Shown here one piece after another: positions 37,853 to 47,107 of a stretch of DNA of 64,000 bases. Position numbers and translations under genes: made by a program. The stretch is from Flavobacteriaceae bacterium (GTDB taxonomy: Bacteria > Bacteroidota > Bacteroidia > Flavobacteriales > Flavobacteriaceae), in contig CP046177.1 in assembly GCA_014075215.1 (NCBI GenBank), positions 1,374,501-1,438,500 on the forward strand, in the 5' to 3' direction. The notes below the pieces were generated by a model, which was not told the DNA's origin, did not search any database, and saw nothing but the letters and a program-made list of their open reading frames with translations. Numbering within the stretch: position 1 is the first letter of the stretch; each line of letters starts with the position of its first letter.

Positions 37853-39124
37853 TTAATCAGAAATGGTTTGTTTTCTATCCGGCCCTACAGAAACCATCTT
37901 TACAGGGGTTTCTGCTTCTTTTTCTATAAAGGCAATATAATCTAATAGTTTTTTTGGAAGTTGATTTTTTTCCGTCATTTTTGTCAAATCTTCATCCCAT
38001 CCTTCAAACTCCGTATAGACGGGCGTTACATTTTCGGGTTCTATATTATAAGGCAGATAGGTAACTTTTTCATTCTTATAGATATAAGAAGTACATATTT
38101 TTATCCTTTTAAAACCGGAAAGAACATCTCCTTTCATCATCATCAGTTCGGTTACACCGTTGACCCGGATAGCATATTTTAATGCTACCAAGTCTAACCA
38201 CCCACATCGTCTTGGTCTTCCGGTAGTTGCTCCAAACTCATGACCGGCTTTGGCCATGGTTTTACCATCATTATCAAATAATTCCGTTGGGAAGGGGCCG
38301 GATCCAACTCGGGTGGTATAAGCTTTAAAGATTCCAAAAACCCTGTTGATCTTATTAGGCGCTATTCCTAAGCCTGTACATGCCCCTGCCGCAGTGGTAT
38401 TAGATGATGTTACATAAGGGTAGGTACCAAAATCAATGTCCAATAAAGACCCTTGTGCTCCTTCTGCTAAAATGCGTTTTTTTTCTTTCATAGCAGTATT
38501 TAAAAAAGCTTCGCTGTCTACGAATTGTAATGTCTTTAGCATAGCTATTCCGTCGGAGAACTCAGCTTCTAACTCTTTCAGGTCATATTGAATATCCACA
38601 TCGAAAAATTCCAGCATTTTAATATGCTTCTCCGTTAAAGCATTGTATTTGTCTTTCCAGTTTTCTAATTCCAAATCACCGACACGCATTCCGTTTCTAC
38701 CTGTCTTATCCATATACGCAGGGCCAATTCCTTTTAGTGTAGACCCAATTTTTGCTTTTCCTTTGGAAGCTTCCGATGCGGCATCTAACAATCTGTGTGT
38801 TGGCAATATTAAATGTGCTTTTCTGGAAATCAGAAGTTTGGATCTATAGTCAATAGCATGTATATGCAGGTTCTCTAATTCTTTTTTAAAAATAACAGGA
38901 TCGATTACTACCCCATTGCCCACGATGTTTAAAGATTCCTCATGGAATATCCCTGAAGGGATGGTATGTAAAACATGCTTAGCACCATCAAATAGTAACG
39001 TATGTCCCGCATTGGGCCCTCCCTGAAACCTTGCAATGATGTCGTAATTTTGAGTAAGAACATCTACAATTTTTCCTTTTCCTTCATCTCCCCATTGCAA
39101 TCCGAGTAATAAATCTACAGCCAT
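37853..39124 (-). CDS. purA: adenylosuccinate synthase
   Basis: 423 residues, the normal length. GTP/IMP site LLGLQWGDEGKGKIVDVL at residues 5-22, NAGHTLLFDGAKHVLHTIPS (~38), GSTLKGIGPAYMDKTGRNG (~128), ILAEGAQGSLLDIDFGTYPY (~218), and the C-terminal GATTGRPRRCGWLDLV. It condenses IMP and aspartate with GTP in AMP synthesis. It starts 8 nt after the stop of the Fur-type gene. Confidence 0.97.
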   Translation of the reverse strand: MAVDLLLGLQWGDEGKGKIVDVLTQNYDIIARFQGGPNAGHTLLFDGAKHVLHTIPSGIFHEESLNIVGNGVVIDPVIFKKELENLHIHAIDYRSKLLISRKAHLILPTHRLLDAASEASKGKAKIGSTLKGIGPAYMDKTGRNGMRVGDLELENWKDKYNALTEKHIKMLEFFDVDIQYDLKELEAEFSDGIAMLKTLQFVDSEAFLNTAMKEKKRILAEGAQGSLLDIDFGTYPYVTSSNTTAAGACTGLGIAPNKINRVFGIFKAYTTRVGSGPFPTELFDNDGKTMAKAGHEFGATTGRPRRCGWLDLVALKYAIRVNGVTELMMMKGDVLSGFKRIKICTSYIYKNEKVTYLPYNIEPENVTPVYTEFEGWDEDLTKMTEKNQLPKKLLDYIAFIEKEAETPVKMVSVGPDRKQTISD

Positions 39125-39132
39125 TTGAGATG

Positions 39133-39591
39133 TTAATTAGAGTTATTTTTTGTCTTTTTTTTTGTTCCGTAAAAATAAAGTGAATGATTGTGAATATCAA
39201 TATCAAAAACATCTTCAATTGTTTTCTTTATACTTTGTATTCTCGGATCACAAAACTCTTTTACTTCGCCGGTATCAACAATAATCACATGGTCGTGTTG
39301 TTTATCAAAATAACTTTTCTCATAGCGGGCCATTGTTTGACCGTTAAACAAGTGTTTTCTGACCAATCCGCAGTCCAATAGTAAATCAATGGTATTGTAT
39401 AGGGTAGCTCTGCTTACCCGATAATTTTTGTCTTTCATTTTGACGTATAAAAATTCAATATCAAAATGTTCTTCTACTTCGTAAATTTCCTGAAGAATGG
39501 CATATCTCTCAGGGGTCTTTCTATGCTTGTTTTCTTCTAGGTAACCGGTAAATACCTTTTTTACTATCTCTTGATTATTAACAGAGTTCAT
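39133..39591 (-). CDS. Fur-family transcriptional regulator
   Basis: 152 residues. Winged helix with TPERYAILQEIYEVEEHFDI and NYRVSRATLYNTIDLLLDCG; the dimerisation half has KQHDHVIIVDTGEVKEFCD and FDIDIHNHSLYFYGT. Metal-sensing His residues are kept, but the CxxC pairs for the structural zinc are missing (only one Cys in that region). That is usual for this Bacteroidota purA-linked group and unlike the Zur-type protein at 18285. Probably iron- or peroxide-responsive; not shown here. In the operon with relA/spoT upstream (71 nt) and purA downstream (8 nt). Confidence 0.88.
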   Translation of the reverse strand: MNSVNNQEIVKKVFTGYLEENKHRKTPERYAILQEIYEVEEHFDIEFLYVKMKDKNYRVSRATLYNTIDLLLDCGLVRKHLFNGQTMARYEKSYFDKQHDHVIIVDTGEVKEFCDPRIQSIKKTIEDVFDIDIHNHSLYFYGTKKKTKNNSN

Positions 39592-39662
39592 ATAAAATGC
39601 TCTTATGGAAATACAAATTTAGTGTTATTATTTAGATTTTTTGATTTTCCGGTTACAGGGCC

Positions 39663-41879
39663 TTACATTGTATTTACACGTTTTACTTTTTGAACGCCTT
39701 CTACTTTTTTAATATGGGCTATCAATTTATCTAATTGCGTTCTGTTTTTAACACTTATTGATAATTTGCCTTCAAAAACCCCTTCATTGCCGGTGATATT
39801 GATACTGTGAATAAACACATTCATATTATTGGAGATAATACGTGTTAGATTGTTTGCAATTCCTTGATTATCAAATCCTTTTATGCTTAATATTACTTTA
39901 AATTCTTCTTTTGTGGAATCTATCCATTTTGCCGACATGATTCTGTATGCATAATTGGATTGCAATGAAATGGCATTTGGGCAATCTTTTTTGTGTACTT
40001 TAATTCCTTCATTGATTGTTAAAAAACCAAAAACACGATCTCCGGGGATGGCATTACAACATTTAGCTAATTTGTAATCTAATTTTTCTTCATCAATGCC
40101 AAAGACCAAAGAATCATATTTATTTGTGATTTCATCTTTTTCAACGATCTCTTTGGACGGAGCTCTTTTTAATCGGTTTTTAAAGAAGCTGATGAATGCA
40201 TTATTTCTCTGGCTTACAAAATCTTTGAGTTGTGTATTGTCTATTGCTCCGTTTCCGATTCTAAAGAATAGATCCAGGCTTGTCCTTAACTTAAAATAAA
40301 CGACTAATTCATTGATAATTTTCTCGTCAAAATTGATCTTTAAATGTCTTAATTTTCTGGCCAGAACTGCTTTCCCTTCTTCTGCAATTCTCTTTTCTTC
40401 TTCCTTTAGAGCCGTTTTAATTTTTGTTCTTGCTCTTGCTGTAATTACAAAATCCAGCCACCGGACATTGGGTTTATTATTGGTAGCTGTAAGTACTTCT
40501 ATCTGATCACCGCTTTTTAGGGTATGGCTTAAAGGAACCAGTTTCCCGTTTACTTTTGCTCCTCTGCACTTTAAACCGATATCCGTATGAATGGAGAATG
40601 CAAAATCCAATGCCGAAGCATCTTTAGGTAAGGATTTTAAATCTCCTTTTGGAGTAAAAACATAGATTTCTTTAGCGTATAAATTCAGTTTAAAATCTTC
40701 TACAAAATCAACCGCATTTAAGCTGTGATTTTCCAGTGTTTCTTTCAACCTGTTTAGCCAGCCTTCCAAACCGTTCTCATTAATACGCCCTTGTTTATAT
40801 TTAAAATGTGCCGCGTACCCCTTTTCAGCTATTTCATTCATCCTGTCGGAGCGAATCTGAACTTCTACCCATTTGGATTCAGGGCCTATTACAGTAATGT
40901 GTAATGCTTCATAGCCTGTAGATTTCGGTTGAGAAATCCAATCTCTAAGTCTTGACGGATTAGGTTTGTAGTAATCAGTTACAATAGAATATATTTTCCA
41001 GGCATCAAATTTTTCATCGTCTGAAGTAGGTGTATAGATGATTCTAATGGCAAATTTGTCATAAACTTCATCAAAAGAGACATTTTGTTTTCTCATCTTT
41101 TTTCGGATGGAAAAAATAGATTTAAAGCGTCCTTTTATTTCATAGTTAAAATCTTCTTTGTCTAATCCTTGTTTTAAAGTATTTGCAAACTTTTTAATAT
41201 AGTTTTTCTGGTCTTCTTTACTTTCCCTGATATTGTTTCTAATATCATTATAGACCTCCGGCTCCGTATATTTCAAGCCTAAATCTTCCAGCTCGGTTTT
41301 GATATTATACAAACCTAACCTGTGTGCTAGCGGCGCATAGATATATAAGGTTTCAGATGCTATTTTTACCTGTTTATTTGCAGGCATGACATCCATCGTT
41401 TGCATATTGTGAAAGCGATCTGCAATTTTAATTAGGATAACACGCACGTCATCGTTTAGTGTAAGCAACATTTTTCTGAAATTCTCTGCCTGAATAGAAA
41501 AATCTTTATCTTTTTTAAGTCGGGATATTTTAGTGAGTCCGCTGACAATTTTTGCAATGGTTTCCCCAAAAAGCCGCTCTATATCATTGATGGTATAACC
41601 AGTATCTTCTACTACGTCATGTAATAGTGCTGCGGCAATGGAAGTGGCACCCAACCCTATTTCATAAGCTACAATTTTGGCAACAGCTATTGGATGGTAT
41701 ATATAAGGTTCTCCCGTTTTTCTGCGTTGCTCACTATGAGCCTCCATAGAAACGTTAAAAGCTCTGCGGATCGTAGCTTTATCTTCTTTGGATAATATCT
41801 GATACGTTCCTTTTAGAAGGTCTTTATAACGCTTTGCAATTTCTTTATTTTCATCTTCTATCGTTACTGTGTATGCCAT
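39663..41879 (-). CDS. bifunctional (p)ppGpp synthetase/hydrolase
   Basis: 738 residues, Rel/SpoT type. The HD hydrolase domain has YIYHPIAVAKIVAYEI, AALLHDVVEDTGYT and RFHNMQTM (~150). The synthetase domain has IKGRFKSIFSIRKKM and LRDWISQPKSTGYEALH (~330). TGS domain: YVFTPKGDLKSLPKDASALD (~410); C-terminal ACT domain: VILSIKGFDNQGIANNLTRI. Makes and degrades the starvation alarmone in the cytoplasm. Both catalytic halves keep their motifs, so both activities are likely. First gene of the run leading to fur-like and purA. Confidence 0.96.
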   Translation of the reverse strand: MAYTVTIEDENKEIAKRYKDLLKGTYQILSKEDKATIRRAFNVSMEAHSEQRRKTGEPYIYHPIAVAKIVAYEIGLGATSIAAALLHDVVEDTGYTINDIERLFGETIAKIVSGLTKISRLKKDKDFSIQAENFRKMLLTLNDDVRVILIKIADRFHNMQTMDVMPANKQVKIASETLYIYAPLAHRLGLYNIKTELEDLGLKYTEPEVYNDIRNNIRESKEDQKNYIKKFANTLKQGLDKEDFNYEIKGRFKSIFSIRKKMRKQNVSFDEVYDKFAIRIIYTPTSDDEKFDAWKIYSIVTDYYKPNPSRLRDWISQPKSTGYEALHITVIGPESKWVEVQIRSDRMNEIAEKGYAAHFKYKQGRINENGLEGWLNRLKETLENHSLNAVDFVEDFKLNLYAKEIYVFTPKGDLKSLPKDASALDFAFSIHTDIGLKCRGAKVNGKLVPLSHTLKSGDQIEVLTATNNKPNVRWLDFVITARARTKIKTALKEEEKRIAEEGKAVLARKLRHLKINFDEKIINELVVYFKLRTSLDLFFRIGNGAIDNTQLKDFVSQRNNAFISFFKNRLKRAPSKEIVEKDEITNKYDSLVFGIDEEKLDYKLAKCCNAIPGDRVFGFLTINEGIKVHKKDCPNAISLQSNYAYRIMSAKWIDSTKEEFKVILSIKGFDNQGIANNLTRIISNNMNVFIHSINITGNEGVFEGKLSISVKNRTQLDKLIAHIKKVEGVQKVKRVNTM

Positions 41880-41947
41880 AAAATATAAGTTTCTTTTTCA
41901 TACATGAAAATAGTACAAAGAATTGTAATGCGCAAGTTTTCTATTTC

Positions 41948-43180
41948 TTAAAATCGTAAATTTTTGATCCTCTGTAATAATGTCGGGTGTGAGTAGTGTA
42001 TTTTTACATATAACGGATGTGGAGTTAAATTACTCAAGCTTTTTTTTGATAGTTTTTTGAGAGCAGTAATCAAAGGAGTTTCCGAGTAGGTTTCTTTCGC
42101 ATAGTTATCAGCTTGGTATTCAAATTTACGGGAAAGATAGTTCATTATGAATCCGGTAATTTCAGAAATAGGCACATATAGTATTCCAAAAGCAATCAAC
42201 CCTATGTGAAAAGCTTGTTGTTCTACCCCCAGTGCCTGTGAAAGAAGCGGGGCATTTATAAATAGTGATAGTATAAATAGCATGAACCCTGTGAGTAAAA
42301 TAGAAGCAACCAGATTAAAAACGATGTGATTTTTTTTATAATGGCCCACTTCATGTGCCAATACTGCGACAATTTCGTCTGTTTCCAGGTCTTTGATAAG
42401 GGTATCAAACAAGGTAATTCTTTTCTCCCTTCCAAAACCGGAGAAGTACGCATTTGCTTTGGTAGATCTTTTAGATCCGTCAATGACAAAAATATTTGCA
42501 ATTGTAAAACCCACTTTGCCGGCATATGAAGAAATAGCCGACTTCAATTCACCTTCTTGCAAAGGGGTTTGTTTATTGAATAAAGGGACAATTAGTTTTG
42601 CGTAAAACATATTCATAAACAGTGTGAAAGCGGCTACCAATATCCACGCATATATCCAAAAATGAGTTCCTGTGAGTTGATAAAACCAAATAATCAATGC
42701 TAAAATACCCCCGCCAATACTGGCCGATATAAGCCAACCTTTGATCCTGTCTAATATAAATGTTTTTTTTGTGGTTTTATTAAAGCCAAATCGCTCTTCG
42801 ATAACAAAAATTTTGTAATAAGAGAATGGCAGTGCAATCATATCATTACCTATCATAATGATTCCAAAAAAGATCAAAGCGATACTTATTGGGTTTTCCG
42901 TATAACTTCTTGCCAAACCATCCACAAAAGCAAAGCCATCTAAAAAGAAAAATGTAAGTATCACTGCTAGTGAAAATAAAGAGGTAATAATTGAAAACCG
43001 ATAGTTTGTTTTTTTATAGTTCTGTGATTTTCTATACGCTTCCGCATCATATATATCTGCCAATTCTTCCGGAATGGCATCATTAAAATGTTTTGCATTT
43101 ACATAATTAAGAATGGCATCAACAATAAAATTGAAGACTAAAATTCCGATGAGTATGTAGAAAAGAAAAGTTGGTGTCAT
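41948..43180 (-). CDS. M48-family membrane metallopeptidase (Ste24/CAAX-protease type)
   Basis: 410 residues with about six to seven membrane segments. Zinc motif VAVLAHEVGHYKKNH (~residue 275; HExxH) and third ligand Glu in RKFEYQADNYAKE (~355). The N-terminal CAAX-prenyl-protease-like region includes FFGIIMIGNDMIALPFSYYK and FVIEERFGFNKTTKKTF. In bacteria these inner-membrane enzymes take part in membrane-protein quality control. Same strand as trmH upstream, 25 nt away. Confidence 0.92.
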   Translation of the reverse strand: MTPTFLFYILIGILVFNFIVDAILNYVNAKHFNDAIPEELADIYDAEAYRKSQNYKKTNYRFSIITSLFSLAVILTFFFLDGFAFVDGLARSYTENPISIALIFFGIIMIGNDMIALPFSYYKIFVIEERFGFNKTTKKTFILDRIKGWLISASIGGGILALIIWFYQLTGTHFWIYAWILVAAFTLFMNMFYAKLIVPLFNKQTPLQEGELKSAISSYAGKVGFTIANIFVIDGSKRSTKANAYFSGFGREKRITLFDTLIKDLETDEIVAVLAHEVGHYKKNHIVFNLVASILLTGFMLFILSLFINAPLLSQALGVEQQAFHIGLIAFGILYVPISEITGFIMNYLSRKFEYQADNYAKETYSETPLITALKKLSKKSLSNLTPHPLYVKIHYSHPTLLQRIKNLRF

Positions 43181-43205
43181 TGTATATTATTTTAGTACTT
43201 TTTGG

Positions 43206-44000
43206 TTAAATGGTTTGTAATTGTCGTTGTCTTTTTGCTTCGAAAATCAAAATGGCTGCAGCAACGGAAACGTTCATCGAATCAATGGTTCCTTGCATGG
43301 GTATATGAATATTTTTGATGGCACTGTCCCGCCAAATTTTAGTTAATCCCGTAGTTTCCGCTCCCACAACCAAAGCGGAAGCTTGTGTATAGTTTTCATC
43401 GGTATAATGATTAGCATTTTGCAAGGTCGCTGAAAAAATGCTGATATGGTTTTGTTTTAAAAAGGTTATGGTTTCTTCAGGGTTTGCTATGGCGATTTGG
43501 TTGGTAAATATAGCTCCTACACTGGAACGAATGACATTAGGATTATATACATCCGTTTTTGTATCTACTAAAATAACGGCATCTATATCTGCCGCGTCGG
43601 CAGTTCGGAGTATTGCTCCGATATTGCCCGGCTTTTCGATACCTTCGGCAATTAAAATCAATGGATATTTGTTTTTAAAATGTATGATGTCTAAGGCTAA
43701 ATTTTTGGTTTTAACCAGTGCAATAAGTCCTTCCGCAGACCCTCTGTAAGCAATTTTTTGATAGATATCCTGTGATACTTCAACTACATCTGTATTGTTA
43801 AATATTTGCAGATAATCAGCACTAAACTTACCGGTAATACATAAAAGAGTATTGATTTCATAGTTTCCTTTGATAGCTAATTCAATCTCTTGTTTCCCTT
43901 CTACAATAAAAAGAGCTTGTTTTTTGCGTTCCCGAGATTTTTCTCGTAGTTTTAAAAAATTTTTAATAAAAGGGTTTTGCAGACTGGTAATTTGTTTCAT
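43206..44000 (-). CDS. TrmH/SpoU-family RNA 2'-O-methyltransferase
   Basis: 264 residues. N-terminal substrate-binding domain (RERKKQALFIVEGKQEIELA, ~25-45) and a C-terminal SPOUT knot: LILIAEGIEKPGNIGAILRTA (motif 1), ALVVGAETTGLTKIW (motif 2) and IHIPMQGTIDSMNVSVAAAI (motif 3). It uses S-adenosylmethionine to methylate ribose in rRNA or tRNA; the site is unknown. Co-directional with the M48 gene downstream. Confidence 0.92.
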   Translation of the reverse strand: MKQITSLQNPFIKNFLKLREKSRERKKQALFIVEGKQEIELAIKGNYEINTLLCITGKFSADYLQIFNNTDVVEVSQDIYQKIAYRGSAEGLIALVKTKNLALDIIHFKNKYPLILIAEGIEKPGNIGAILRTADAADIDAVILVDTKTDVYNPNVIRSSVGAIFTNQIAIANPEETITFLKQNHISIFSATLQNANHYTDENYTQASALVVGAETTGLTKIWRDSAIKNIHIPMQGTIDSMNVSVAAAILIFEAKRQRQLQTI

Positions 44001-44092
44001 GGATCACAAAAATAGCTAATTCTAATCATTGACTTTATAAGCATTTGATTTTAAGTTTTCAAAAAATTGACTTATTTTCATGTTTTAAAAAC

Positions 44093-44247
44093 GAACTCAT
44101 TTAAACTTTTTGGATGTAAGCGAAAATTAGAAGTTTTTAGGGCTGTTGAAGGATTTTTTGAGCTGCGGCGCTACGGAAGGAAAAAAAGACAAAAACAGAG
44201 CAGGAAACAGTAATTTTTTAGCAAATTGAAAAAGTTTAAATGAGTTC
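44093..44247. repeat. inverted-repeat element, family B, copy 2 (155 bp)
   Basis: Perfect 19-bp inverted ends GAACTCATTTAAACTTTTT and AAAAAGTTTAAATGAGTTC. The interior is nearly identical to the element at 21600. It fills the divergent spacer between trmH and the S41 protease gene. No open frame. Confidence 0.85.
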
Positions 44248-44277
44248 AACATATTTATAAACTTAATCAAAATAACA

Positions 44278-45450
44278 ATGAAAAAATTAATTCAGTTATT
44301 AGTAGTTATTTTCTTTGCACTGACAATCGTGTCATGTTCAAAAGATGATAACACCACACCTCCTGCAACTACCACAGATACCACACAACAAAAGGTGTTT
44401 AGAGAATTTTGGGAAATTTATAACCGCCATTACCCTTTGATGCATCGTAAAAATATCAATTGGCAATCGGTTTTTGATGCTAATTTCCCGATGATTACAT
44501 CAACTACTACAGATGTTCAGTTATTTACTATTTTACAAGGAATTATGACTCAAACCATAAGAGACGGGCATACGGATCTAACTTTTAACAGCCAGTCAGC
44601 ATCCTATACACCGGATTCAAATTCGGAAATTACCACAACGGTTCAAACGATTACAGATACCAAAGTTGACTATTTAGGAGGTAGCTCAAGTAATGATTAC
44701 ATTTCGTACGGCACATTGAGAAGTGACGCAACGATTGGTTATATAAAATCAAAAACATTTGAACCGGTAAATACCGGTAGTGGTGAGTTTGCTGTATATC
44801 AAGCTGTTGTTGATGCAGCTTTAACAGCATTAAGAGACAAAAGAGGGATTATTATAGATGTAAGAACCAATGGTGGAGGCCAGTTAATGTATGCTACCTA
44901 CCTGGCAGGAAGGTTTTTTAGTAATGATAATATAACCCTACAAAGAAAGCGTTATAAGACCACTACGGGAGATACCGAAGCTTCATTAAGTGGCTGGGTG
45001 CTTACTGCTGCAGATGATTTTTCCGGTTACCCCGATAGCAGAGCTGCAGAAGGAGGTATGGTAGGGGCTACTTTTTCCGACGAAAACAGGGTTGCTAAGT
45101 CCGGAACATTTCAATTTACAAATAAGGTAGCTGTACTGACATCAAGAGGTACTGCCAGTTCGGGAGAATTTTTTACAGCTACCATGAAGTCACAATCGCA
45201 TGTAAGAACCATTGGAAATATAACTTTTGGAATTTTTGCCGGAAGTGATACTTTTACGCTGAGAGAGGGCGATGGCAATTGGAGGACAAGAGTTTCCGTA
45301 CATGATGTGGAAATCATGTATAACGGAAGTTTTCAATCTTTTGAAGGGATAGGAATTACTCCGGATGATTTATTGCTTCCAACCGCAGCAGATGTAGCTG
45401 CATCCAGAGATGTACATATTGACAAAGGGGTGGAATATATAAATAATTAA
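44278..45450 (+). CDS. S41-family (C-terminal processing) peptidase lipoprotein
   Basis: 390 residues with lipoprotein signal MKKLIQLLVVIFFALTIVSC (Cys20) and the low-complexity linker SKDDNTTPPATTTDTT. The peptidase S41 domain has GYIKSKTFEP (~165), IIIDVRTNGGGQLMYATYLA (~200) and the catalytic Ser in SRGTASSGEFFTATMKS (~292), then GITPDDLL. No PDZ domain is apparent, as in many flavobacterial surface or periplasmic S41 lipoproteins. Substrate unknown. Alone in its operon, ended by a clear terminator. Confidence 0.9.
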   Translation: MKKLIQLLVVIFFALTIVSCSKDDNTTPPATTTDTTQQKVFREFWEIYNRHYPLMHRKNINWQSVFDANFPMITSTTTDVQLFTILQGIMTQTIRDGHTDLTFNSQSASYTPDSNSEITTTVQTITDTKVDYLGGSSSNDYISYGTLRSDATIGYIKSKTFEPVNTGSGEFAVYQAVVDAALTALRDKRGIIIDVRTNGGGQLMYATYLAGRFFSNDNITLQRKRYKTTTGDTEASLSGWVLTAADDFSGYPDSRAAEGGMVGATFSDENRVAKSGTFQFTNKVAVLTSRGTASSGEFFTATMKSQSHVRTIGNITFGIFAGSDTFTLREGDGNWRTRVSVHDVEIMYNGSFQSFEGIGITPDDLLLPTAADVAASRDVHIDKGVEYINN

Positions 45451-45454
45451 GATA

Positions 45455-45487
45455 AAAAACCTCGTTTTTAAACGAGGTTTTCTTTTT
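45455..45487 (+). terminator. intrinsic terminator after S41 peptidase
   Basis: AAAACCTCGTTT and AAACGAGGTTTT form a 12-bp stem with a tiny loop, followed by CTTTTT. It lies 5 nt after the stop codon. Confidence 0.85.
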
Positions 45488-45677
45488 ATAGCTATAAACT
45501 TCTGGCTTAGTTCTTCAAGGTACACAACATTTATTTTCATTAAGTCTTAATTATTACGGATTTGAGATATAATCACTTTATATATAATTTGGGTTTAAGA
45601 TTTACAAGTATTTTTAGATAATCGATTTTGGGTGTAAAAAAAATTAAATATATTCGAGTTCTTAAAACTTTATAACC

Positions 45678-46451
45678 ATGACTATAAAAGAAATCAAAGA
45701 CAGTATACAACAGTGGAATGAAGTAAGAATGACTTCTTTGGGCTTAAATTTTTTGACCTCCGGATCCGGACTGGAGATTAGGAGAAGTGAGTTTGAAGCC
45801 TGGAAGGATATCCAGAACGAACATAATATAGATATAGATGATATTGAAGTACACATGTATATAGGAATTGTAGAATTTGAGATTACTTTCTATTTGGTAG
45901 ATTCTTATTCGGATAAATATCAGGATTATGAAGTTAATAAGAATCTATTTGTTAAAGAATATACAAAAAGTACATTTTTAGGTGATTTGGAAAAAGGAGC
46001 CGTTCAAATTCCTCCACTGGAATTTGTGACTTATAAAAGAAATGAAACTATAGAGGATGAAGAAAAAGAAAGAGAAAAAGCTATTAACGGCGCGTTTACC
46101 TGGTTATTGTATTCGGATACCTGGTTTAAAAATAAGCAAAAAGAGGTCAAACTAGCAGGAGGTACTGATGAGACAGGCCCGGTACGTGTTTTTAAAATTC
46201 CGTTTGTAGATTTTGTAGATATTTTTAACGATCCGGAAACTCAAAAAGCATTTTTATTTTTTGGTATCAGAAATTATGAAGATAAGGATAAGAAACCACT
46301 TTATAGAAATGAAATAGAATTGCTGTTATGTAGTAAGCAAAAATTGAAAGAAGATACAGATACCCCTATAAAAATACTTATATTTAGAGATGTAACATCG
46401 CCATGCCCTCCATTTTCAATGGATGGAGAAAATTTTAATCTAATTCGATAA
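45678..46451 (+). CDS. hypothetical protein, 257 aa
   Basis: An acidic, soluble protein with no signal peptide or membrane segment and no family that I recognise. Visible segments: an N-terminal helix (IKEIKDSIQQWNEV), an aromatic-rich middle (DIEVHMYIGIVEFEITFYLV), an acidic coiled stretch (ETIEDEEKEREKAINGAF), then FTWLLYSDTWFKN and a beta-rich C-terminus (FKIPFVDFVDIF, ILIFRDVTSPCPPFSM). Coding quality is good and the ATG is clear. It lies 11 nt before a membrane protein gene and upstream of the histidine kinase copies, so an operon with them is possible. Confidence 0.75.
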   Translation: MTIKEIKDSIQQWNEVRMTSLGLNFLTSGSGLEIRRSEFEAWKDIQNEHNIDIDDIEVHMYIGIVEFEITFYLVDSYSDKYQDYEVNKNLFVKEYTKSTFLGDLEKGAVQIPPLEFVTYKRNETIEDEEKEREKAINGAFTWLLYSDTWFKNKQKEVKLAGGTDETGPVRVFKIPFVDFVDIFNDPETQKAFLFFGIRNYEDKDKKPLYRNEIELLLCSKQKLKEDTDTPIKILIFRDVTSPCPPFSMDGENFNLIR

Positions 46452-46462
46452 TTGTCATTAAA

Positions 46463-47107
46463 TTGAATTTGTTAAATGAGATAGCTAATGGCCTTAGTTA
46501 CTTTTCTGTTAGCTTATTGTTATCAGGAGTTTTATTTTTAGTTTATAATAAATCATACAAAGAGAGTAGTTTGATAACTATGTATCTTTTTGTTTTGTTG
46601 GTTATTGAATTGGTTTGTTTAATATCCGGGTTTTATTTAGCGTTAAATACGGCAATCTTATTATCATTATCGGCATTTATTCATTTGATTTTTTTAACGT
46701 ATTTCTATTTTTCAAAGGTTTATTTAATGAGTGCTAAAAGAAGAAATACGGTTTTTTTATTGAGTATAGTTTTTTTTACTTTTCCCTTTATCTTCAATAA
46801 ATCGTATCATTTTTTCCAACCTTATGACAGAGTTTTGTATTCTCTGATTATTACCGTTTATAGTTTATGTTATTTCCTATATGTAGTAAAAGGGGAAATT
46901 AAAATTTATAAACCCCAATTTTTTTTGAATAGCAGTGTTTTATTCTTTTTTGGGATTGATACTTTTTTAGCTGTGGGTACTACTTATCTGGTGTATAAAG
47001 AATATTTGGTAATAGTTGCCTGGTTTTGGTTTTTTCGATCTATTTTATTACAAGTATTTTATATGGCTTTAATCTATTATGTGTGGAAAATCAACAAGAA
47101 CAGCTAA
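46463..47107 (+). CDS. multi-pass membrane protein, possible 7TM sensor-type
   Basis: 214 residues with about seven hydrophobic segments: YFSVSLLLSGVLFLVY, MYLFVLLVIELVCLI, LNTAILLSLSAFIHLIFL, TVFLLSIVFFTFPFIF, LYSLIITVYSLCYFLY, SSVLFFFGIDTFLAVG and FFRSILLQVFYMALIYY. The layout resembles 7TM sensing modules that accompany histidine kinases in Bacteroidota. There is no ATG near the start; TTG 46463 is used. Its 3' end overlaps the apparent start (GTG 47083) of the first histidine-kinase-like gene, so the pair may have acted together. No specific family recognised. Confidence 0.65.
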   Translation: MNLLNEIANGLSYFSVSLLLSGVLFLVYNKSYKESSLITMYLFVLLVIELVCLISGFYLALNTAILLSLSAFIHLIFLTYFYFSKVYLMSAKRRNTVFLLSIVFFTFPFIFNKSYHFFQPYDRVLYSLIITVYSLCYFLYVVKGEIKIYKPQFFLNSSVLFFFGIDTFLAVGTTYLVYKEYLVIVAWFWFFRSILLQVFYMALIYYVWKINKNS

